Source: Lysobacter antibioticus (GTDB lineage: Bacteria > Pseudomonadota > Gammaproteobacteria > Xanthomonadales > Xanthomonadaceae). From it: a stretch of 32,854 bases of DNA. Below the pieces are notes generated by a model. That model saw only the letters and a program-made list of their open reading frames with translations. It had not been told where the DNA came from and ran no database searches. The translations under genes were made by a program, and so were the position numbers. This document shows, piece after piece, positions 27,964 through 32,854 of the stretch. The stretch spans positions 5,281,159 to 5,314,012 of the forward strand of contig NZ_CP013141.1 in assembly GCF_001442535.1 (NCBI RefSeq), written 5' to 3'. How positions within the stretch are numbered: position 1 is the stretch's first letter; the number at the start of each line of letters is the position of its first letter.

Positions 27964-28917
27964 TCAGTCGCGGGCGCCCTGCCCGGTGACCCGGGCGACG
28001 GCGTCGTGCGCGTGCAGGCTTTCGAAGTGCGCGATCTGCGCATCGAAACGTTCGATGCGCTTGTCGTGCGACAAGGCGGCGGCGACGCGGCGCGCGGCGT
28101 CTTCGCAGAACATCAGGTTTTCGGCGTTGAGACGGGCGAAGGCTTGCTCGTCCTCGCGCTTGACCGCGGTCTGCACCGGCGTGCCGAGGGCTTGCTCGAT
28201 CGCGTCGATGAGGGCGACCAGCGGCACTTCGTCGAAGGCCGGGCGCAGCTCGACGCGCACGTCGGCACGGCTGCGCTGGGCGTGCGGCGTCGCCGCCAGG
28301 CCGCGTTCGGACGCCAGCCAATCGCTGACCACCGCGGTCGACAGCGGATGGGCGGCGGCGAAGTCGTCGGCGAAGCGTTCGGCGTTGAGCTGGCGCGACA
28401 GCGCCGCCGAGGCCGGACAGGTGCTGGAGTATTCGACCGCGAAACGCAGCCCCAGGTGCAGGTGACCGTCGAGCAGGCGCGCGTCGATCTCGACCGGGTA
28501 GCGCTTCCAGCCGGCGTTGTGACTGGCCAATGCCGGACGCAGCAGCAACTGCTCGTAACGCAGGACCAGGCGCGCGGCGCTGGAAATGCCGCCCTGACCG
28601 TCGACCAGGCTCTGCAGCACGCGGCGCAGGCCGGCCGGGGTCACCGTCTCGCTGGCGAAGGCGTTCTGCAGATGCAGGTACATGCGCGACATGTGGATGC
28701 CGCGCGCGTCGGCGTCGCGCAGGTTCACCGAGACGTCGACCGAGGCCGCGACCTGGATCGAACCGCCGTCGGCCGCGGCGATCCGCAGCGGCAAGGCGAT
28801 GTTGGACATCCCGACCCAGTCGAGCGGTCGCGCCGCGGCGGCGGCGTCGAAGGCGACATCGGGCAGGACGGGCTTGAGTGCGGAGGGGGTGTTGGGAGGA
28901 TTCACGACGGCAGACAT
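27964..28917 (-). CDS. folE2: GTP cyclohydrolase I, FolE2 type
   Basis: Converts GTP to 7,8-dihydroneopterin triphosphate for folate synthesis. At 317 aa it belongs to the FolE2/MptA (type IB) family, unrelated in sequence to the classical FolE. Family marks are WVGMSNIALPL (34-44), the conserved Cys167 in EYSSTCPASAALSRQL, ATPHAQRSRADV (209-220) and ENLMFCEDAARRV near the C-terminus. FolE2 does not strictly need zinc and in many bacteria is induced under zinc limitation by Zur; I saw no clear Zur box in the 77 nt upstream. 214 nt separate it from the diguanylate cyclase on the same strand, so they are probably separate units. Confidence 0.94.
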   Translation of the reverse strand: MSAVVNPPNTPSALKPVLPDVAFDAAAAARPLDWVGMSNIALPLRIAAADGGSIQVAASVDVSVNLRDADARGIHMSRMYLHLQNAFASETVTPAGLRRVLQSLVDGQGGISSAARLVLRYEQLLLRPALASHNAGWKRYPVEIDARLLDGHLHLGLRFAVEYSSTCPASAALSRQLNAERFADDFAAAHPLSTAVVSDWLASERGLAATPHAQRSRADVRVELRPAFDEVPLVALIDAIEQALGTPVQTAVKREDEQAFARLNAENLMFCEDAARRVAAALSHDKRIERFDAQIAHFESLHAHDAVARVTGQGARD

Positions 28918-28994
28918 GGGGGCGCGTGGGGGGAACGCAACGCCGCCATTCTAGCCGCAGGGGGCCGGGCACCCCCTGCCCGGCCCTGCAACGG

Positions 28995-29735
28995 TCAGTT
29001 GCGGGCGCCGCGCCAGGCCGCCAGCAGCGCCGTCCACGGCGACAGCGGCCGGGCCGCATCGCCGCGTTGCAGGCGGGTATGGGCCAGGGCCGTCCACAAG
29101 CGCCGCGGCACGGTCGAGCCACCGCGGGCCGGCCATTGGGCCAGCAGTTCGCGGCTCCATTCGGCCGCCGCGCCCTCGCCCGCACGCGCCATGCTGCGCG
29201 CGACCACGCTCAGCGGCACCGCCGCATCGCCCTGCAGGACCAGGCGCGCTTCCAGCAGCGAGGACAGGATCGGCGCCACCGCGGCCTCGGCCAACTGCCC
29301 CGGCACCGGCCCGAACAGGGCCAGGTCGATCGCGCCGATGGCCTCGGCCAGCGGGGTCAGCGCCTCGAAAGCCTCGTTGCGGTCGCCCGGGCGTTCGCGG
29401 CTGTCGCGCAGCGACGGCAGCATCACCGCCAGCGCCTTCCACGGCGCCGCTTGCCGTTGCAGGGCCAAGCCGAGCGGGTGCCGGCGCCGGCCCTGGCTCC
29501 AGCCCTGCAGTTCTTCTATCCACCAGCCCAGCTTGGCTTCGCCGGGCGCGGCATCGCTGCCGCCCCAGGCGGCGTCGGTCAGTTCCTGCTGCAGGCTCGC
29601 CCAGGCCACCGCGGTGCCGCGCTGGGCGCGCGGCACGAACACTTCGGCCACCGACCATTCCGGCCAACGCGCACGCCACTTGCCGGTGAAGTCTTCCAGC
29701 GCGTCGTCGCGTTCGGCGGCGGCCGCTGCGGTCAT
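28995..29735 (-). CDS. squalene/phytoene synthase-like protein
   Basis: 246 aa, all-helical by composition. KLGWWIEELQGWSQGRRRHPLG at 68-89 resembles the conserved helix of the squalene/phytoene synthase superfamily (RLxWWxxEL...GxxxHPL), also seen in NDUFAF6-type proteins. I do not see the two DxxxD prenyl-diphosphate motifs that an active synthase needs, so a catalytic role in carotenoid or squalene synthesis is doubtful. The start is the ATG at 29735, overlapping the phosphatase stop as ATGA; the longer open frame upstream is an antisense-like Arg-rich stretch. It is the last gene of the deaminase-ubiG-phosphatase group. Xanthomonads carry similar uncharacterised proteins, from memory. Confidence 0.7.
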   Translation of the reverse strand: MTAAAAAERDDALEDFTGKWRARWPEWSVAEVFVPRAQRGTAVAWASLQQELTDAAWGGSDAAPGEAKLGWWIEELQGWSQGRRRHPLGLALQRQAAPWKALAVMLPSLRDSRERPGDRNEAFEALTPLAEAIGAIDLALFGPVPGQLAEAAVAPILSSLLEARLVLQGDAAVPLSVVARSMARAGEGAAAEWSRELLAQWPARGGSTVPRRLWTALAHTRLQRGDAARPLSPWTALLAAWRGARN

Positions 29736-30430
29736 CGCGTCGCCGGCCATGCGCCTGGCTCGCTCAAGCTGGAAGGAAGCTCGACCAGCACGTCGCCCTG
29801 CCAGGCGATCGGGTCGTCCTCGGCCAGGCGATAGCCCCACAACGCCACCACCGAGGCCATGCCGGCGGCGCGCGCAGCGACGATGTCGCGCTCGTCGTCG
29901 CCGACGTAGATGCAGTCGCCGGGGCGCATGCCGATCAATTCGGCGGCATGGGTCAGCGGCAGCGGATCGGGCTTGCGCACCGCCAGGGTGTCGCCGCCGA
30001 TCAGCACCGCGCAGCGCGTCTGCCAACCGAGCAACGGGATCAGCTTGCGCGCGAGGTATTCGGGTTTGTTGGTGACGATGCCCCAGACGCAGCCGGCCGC
30101 TTCCAACGCCGCCAACATCGGCTCGACGCCCTCGAACGGCGCGCCGTGCAGGCCGAGTTCGGCTTCGTACAGATCGAGGAATTCCTGCACCCAGCCATCG
30201 CGTTCGCTGGCGTCGAGGTCGGGAAAGGCCGCACCGATCATCGCCCGCGAACCCTTCGACACGTGTGGACGCAAAAGATCGAGGCTGATCGGGTCGCGGC
30301 CGCGATCGGCGCGCATGCGGTTGGCGACGGCCAGCATGTCCGGCGCGCTGTCGAGCAAGGTACCGTCGAGATCGAACAGCACCGCCTTCGGGAAGGCGCG
30401 CGCGTTCGCCTGGGGCGAAGCGGCGGTCAT
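29732..30430 (-). CDS. gph: HAD phosphatase: phosphoglycolate phosphatase or MupP-like
   Basis: A 232-aa HAD-superfamily hydrolase with a cap domain. Motifs are [10 protein letters not shown] with nucleophile Asp20 and general acid Asp22, VTNK (motif II, 119-122), Lys153 in VRKPDP and GDDERD (177-182). Such proteins are usually called Gph, which removes 2-phosphoglycolate. However, in Pseudomonas the homologue beside ubiG (PA3172) is MupP, the N-acetylmuramic acid 6-phosphate phosphatase of peptidoglycan recycling. The same neighbourhood here makes MupP a serious alternative, so the symbol is provisional. It is coupled both ways by ATGA overlaps: with ubiG at 30427-30430 and with the next gene at 29732-29735. 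Confidence 0.9.
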   Translation of the reverse strand: MTAASPQANARAFPKAVLFDLDGTLLDSAPDMLAVANRMRADRGRDPISLDLLRPHVSKGSRAMIGAAFPDLDASERDGWVQEFLDLYEAELGLHGAPFEGVEPMLAALEAAGCVWGIVTNKPEYLARKLIPLLGWQTRCAVLIGGDTLAVRKPDPLPLTHAAELIGMRPGDCIYVGDDERDIVAARAAGMASVVALWGYRLAEDDPIAWQGDVLVELPSSLSEPGAWPATR

Positions 30431-31203
30431 GCGTCGAGCTCCGGCTTCAGCGCGCAGGCCAGGTAGTTGACGTCGGTGCGCGAGATCACCCGCGCCGCAT
30501 TGCGCCAGGGTTCGTACATCAGGCCGCTGACGTCTTCCATCCGCAGGCCGGCCTCGCGCAACCAGGCGGCGAGTTCCGACGGCTTGATGAAATCGCGGTA
30601 CTGGTGGGTGCCCTTGGGCAGCACCCGCGCCACGTACTCGGCGCCGACGATGGCCAACGCGAACGCCGCCGGGGTGCGGTTGAGGGTGGACAGGAACAGA
30701 CGCCCGCCGGGCTTGAGCAGGCGCGCGCAGGCGCGCACGACAGCGGCCGGATCCGGCACGTGTTCGAGCATCTCCATGCAGGTGATCGCGTCGAAGCGAC
30801 CCGGCATTTCCTCGGCCAGGCTCTCGGCCGGCTGCAGGCGGTAGTCGACGGCGACGCCGGTCTCCAGACGGTGCAGCTTGGCGACCTTGATCAGTTCCGG
30901 CGCCAGATCGATCGCAGTGACGTGTGCACCGGCCGCGGCCAGGGCCTCGCTGAGCAGGCCAGCGCCGCAACCGACGTCGAGCACCTGCGCATCGCGCAGA
31001 TTCGCGCGCTGGGCGACGTAGCCCAGGCGCGCCGGGTTGAGCGCGTGCAAGGCCTTCTGCGGGCCTTCCGGGTCCCACCAGCGGTTGGCCAGGGCGCCGA
31101 ACTTGTCGAGTTCGGCCTGGCTGAAATTGTTGTGCTCGGCCGCGGCGCCGGCTTCGGCGGAGCTGTCGGATTCGGTATGCGGTGTGGATTTGGCTGCGCT
31201 CAT
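30427..31203 (-). CDS. ubiG: ubiquinone biosynthesis O-methyltransferase
   Basis: SAM-dependent methyltransferase performing both O-methylation steps of ubiquinone synthesis. 258 aa; the start at 31203 has AGGAAG just upstream. The first 22 residues ([19 protein letters not shown]) are a polar extension; the conserved protein starts at [37 protein letters not shown], the UbiG signature. The SAM-binding motif is [13 protein letters not shown] (74-86), followed by [15 protein letters not shown] and the [15 protein letters not shown] segment. A 202-nt gap separates it from the upstream deaminase; that gap contains a perfect 8-bp GC stem (31247-31265) without a T-tract. Confidence 0.96.
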   Translation of the reverse strand: MSAAKSTPHTESDSSAEAGAAAEHNNFSQAELDKFGALANRWWDPEGPQKALHALNPARLGYVAQRANLRDAQVLDVGCGAGLLSEALAAAGAHVTAIDLAPELIKVAKLHRLETGVAVDYRLQPAESLAEEMPGRFDAITCMEMLEHVPDPAAVVRACARLLKPGGRLFLSTLNRTPAAFALAIVGAEYVARVLPKGTHQYRDFIKPSELAAWLREAGLRMEDVSGLMYEPWRNAARVISRTDVNYLACALKPELDA

Positions 31204-31246
31204 GACTTCCTGCCCGTCATTGCTGCGGATCGTTGCGGAGCGCCCT

Positions 31247-31265
31247 GCCCGCGCGATGCGCGGGC
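31247..31265. other. GC hairpin in the ubiG leader
   Basis: GCCCGCGC, loop GAT, GCGCGGGC: a perfect 8-bp stem with a 3-nt loop, 44 nt upstream of ubiG. There is no U-tract on either strand, so it is not a standard intrinsic terminator. It might stabilise mRNA or modulate ubiG read-through; equally it may be chance in such GC-rich DNA. Confidence 0.35.
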
Positions 31266-31405
31266 GAGGATCGGTCCGGCGTGGCGCGGGCCGTGCCCGC
31301 GGCGTGTGGGTCGATAGTGTGAAGCAAGCGCCGCCGATGCGCCGTCGAGGCCGCGCCGGCGCACGGCGGCAGCGGCCGGTGGCGATCGCGTCGCGGCGAT
31401 CGCGC

Positions 31406-32746
31406 TCAGCGCCGGATCGTCGCGATGCGTTCGCGCCATTGCCGGGCATTGGCGACCAGGGCCGCGGTGTCCATGTCGATCAGCTCGCGCTGGCGTAGCT
31501 TGCTGCGCCCGGCGATCCAGACGTCGCTGACCTGGTGACGGCCGGTCGCATAGATCAACTGCGAGACCACGTGGTGCACCGGCTGGGTTTCGAGCTGGCC
31601 GAGGTCGACGCAGACCAGGTCGGCCTGCTTGCCGATCTCGATCGACCCGATCTTGGCTTCGAAGCCGAGCGCCTTGGCGCCGCCGAGGGTGGCCGCGCGC
31701 AGCGACTTGAACGCGTCCAGGGCCGAGGCATCGTTGGCGACGGCCTTGGCCAGGAACGCCGCGGTGCGGGTCTCGCCGAACATGTCGAGGTCGTTATTGC
31801 TGGCGCAGCCGTCGGTGCCGATCGCCAGGTTGACCCCGGCCTGGTCGAGCTTGCTCGCCGGGCAGAAGCCCGAGGCCAGCTTGAGATTGGATTCCGGGCA
31901 ATGCACCACGCTGACGCCGCGCTCGGCGCACAGGGCGATCTCGGCGTCGGTGAGCTGGGTCATGTGCACCGCGATCAGGCGGTCGCTGACCACGCCGAGC
32001 CGGTCCAGGCGCGCCAGCGGGCGCTGGCCGTGCAGCTTGATCGAGTCGGTCACTTCCTGCGCGGTCTCGTGCGTGTGCAGGTGGATCGGCAGGTCGAGCT
32101 GGTCGGCGAGCATGCGGATGCGTTCGAAATTGGCATCGCTGACCGTGTACGGCGCATGCGGCGCGAACGCGGTCGCGACCAGCGCATCGTCGCGCCACAG
32201 GTCGTGCACTTCGCCGGCGCGGTCGAAATATTCGTCCGAGCTCTTGGCCCAGGCGGTCGGGAAATCGATCACCGGCAGGCCGACCCGCGCGCGGAAGCCG
32301 TGGCGCTTGTAGACCGCGGCTTGCACGTCGGGGAAGAAATAGTTCTCGTTGGCGCAGGTAGTGCCGCCGCGCAGCATCTCGGCGATCGCCAGGGTGATGC
32401 CATCCTCGACGAACTCCGGCCCGATCACCGCGCCTTCGACCGGCCAGATGTGGCCCTGCAGCCATTCCATCAGCGGCAGATCGTCGGCGATCCCGCGCAG
32501 CAGGGTCATCGGGTTGTGGGTATGGGCATTGACCAGGCCCGGGATCAGCGCGGCCTCGGGCCGCGACACCGTCTGCGCGGCGGCGTAGCGCGTGCGCGCC
32601 TCGGCGCTGGGCAGCAGGCCGACGATGACGCCGTCCTTGATCGCCACGGCGTGGTCTTCGAGCACCACCGCATGCGGCTCGACCGGCACCACCCAGCCCG
32701 CTTCGATCAACAGGTCGCAGGCGATGGGCGGATGTTCGTGGGTCAT
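31406..32746 (-). CDS. mtaD: amidohydrolase, 5-methylthioadenosine/S-adenosylhomocysteine deaminase type
   Basis: A TRZ/ATZ-family zinc deaminase of 446 aa. Metal ligands are His75 and His77 in NAHTHNPMT, a His in [13 protein letters not shown] with the catalytic Glu after it, a His in AVHMTQL and an Asp in [22 protein letters not shown] and [14 protein letters not shown] are typical of the MTA/SAH deaminases, which turn adenine nucleoside by-products of SAM use into inosine forms. P. aeruginosa PA3170, also beside ubiG, is a 5'-methylthioadenosine deaminase, which favours that activity; SAH or other purine substrates are possible. It starts [17 protein letters not shown]. It probably opens the group with ubiG, whose reaction produces SAH. 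Confidence 0.9.
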   Translation of the reverse strand: MTHEHPPIACDLLIEAGWVVPVEPHAVVLEDHAVAIKDGVIVGLLPSAEARTRYAAAQTVSRPEAALIPGLVNAHTHNPMTLLRGIADDLPLMEWLQGHIWPVEGAVIGPEFVEDGITLAIAEMLRGGTTCANENYFFPDVQAAVYKRHGFRARVGLPVIDFPTAWAKSSDEYFDRAGEVHDLWRDDALVATAFAPHAPYTVSDANFERIRMLADQLDLPIHLHTHETAQEVTDSIKLHGQRPLARLDRLGVVSDRLIAVHMTQLTDAEIALCAERGVSVVHCPESNLKLASGFCPASKLDQAGVNLAIGTDGCASNNDLDMFGETRTAAFLAKAVANDASALDAFKSLRAATLGGAKALGFEAKIGSIEIGKQADLVCVDLGQLETQPVHHVVSQLIYATGRHQVSDVWIAGRSKLRQRELIDMDTAALVANARQWRERIATIRR

Positions 32747-32854
32747 GTGCGCTCGCTCGTGAGGCTGTAGGGACACCGGTCCGGCAGGCTCCGGTGGCGG
32801 CCGCCAAGCCGGCGGCATGGCGCCGGTCGGGGTCGCTGCGCGGCCCGCGGTTGC
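32747..32854. other. upstream region of the deaminase, cut by the window
   Basis: 108 nt to the window end. It should hold the deaminase leader and promoter; I see no clear promoter boxes, repeat or gene here. Confidence 0.3.

Noticed and set aside
26064..27989. 641-codon plus-strand open frame opposite the diguanylate cyclase
   Set aside because: Gln/Arg/His-rich low-complexity translation antisense to clear GGDEF and membrane segments; shadow frame.

Overview
The window is very GC-rich with strong G/C bias at third codon positions. Its gene content points to a gammaproteobacterium of the Xanthomonadaceae/Lysobacteraceae, most like Lysobacter. Three things support this. The arginine genes encode an N-acetylornithine carbamoyltransferase and a fused N-acetylglutamate synthase/kinase, which is the Xanthomonas-type acetylated pathway. 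The intergenic regions carry GTAG-headed palindromic repeats like the SMAG/REP elements of Stenotrophomonas. The DksA has a long Lys/Ala/Pro-rich tail. The genus is an inference; no rRNA or tRNA gene is present. I saw no insertion sequence, prophage, CRISPR array or plasmid function.

Layout, left to right. (1) 1-4457: a secreted S15/CocE-like hydrolase (-) and a secreted trypsin-like protease (+), embedded in three clusters of GTAG repeats. The last cluster is a tandem array with an exact 164-bp period that ends 13 nt from the proA stop. (2) 4458-16163: a ten-gene arginine/proline block on the minus strand, in transcription order argF', argG, argE, argB (NAGS/NAGK fusion), a GNAT gene, argC, proS, argH, proB, proA. 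Together these take glutamate through the acetylated intermediates to N-acetylcitrulline, citrulline and arginine, and glutamate to glutamate semialdehyde for proline. A short alphaproteobacterial-type prolyl-tRNA synthetase lies between argC and argH. Large G-rich inverted repeats flank argG and precede argF'. (3) 16164-17376: a terminator, a possible 34-codon small gene and a small exported protein. (4) 17377-20690: cysS, sufE and an MFS exporter on the plus strand, then a small membrane protein on the minus strand. (5) 21208-22358: a tailed DksA with its terminator. (6) 22705-25159: yidD, dihydroorotase and an M23 peptidase, all overlapping, on the plus strand. (7) 25174-28917, minus strand: folE2, then a 7TMR-DISM/GGDEF diguanylate cyclase coupled to a YiiX-like permuted-papain protein whose catalytic Cys appears to be Ala. 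(8) 28995-32746, minus strand: an MTA/SAH-type deaminase, ubiG, a phosphoglycolate phosphatase/MupP-like HAD phosphatase and a squalene/phytoene-synthase-like protein. This resembles the Pseudomonas PA3170-PA3171-PA3172 order.

Tight translational coupling is common: eight gene pairs share a 4-nt ATGA or GTGA overlap. Most of the window is core metabolism. I found no clear new multi-gene system. The best leads are the tailed DksA with a degenerate zinc finger, the prolyl-tRNA synthetase embedded in the arginine/proline operon, the repeat families around the arginine genes, the candidate small gene at 16388-16492, and the apparent pseudoenzyme coupled to the diguanylate cyclase.
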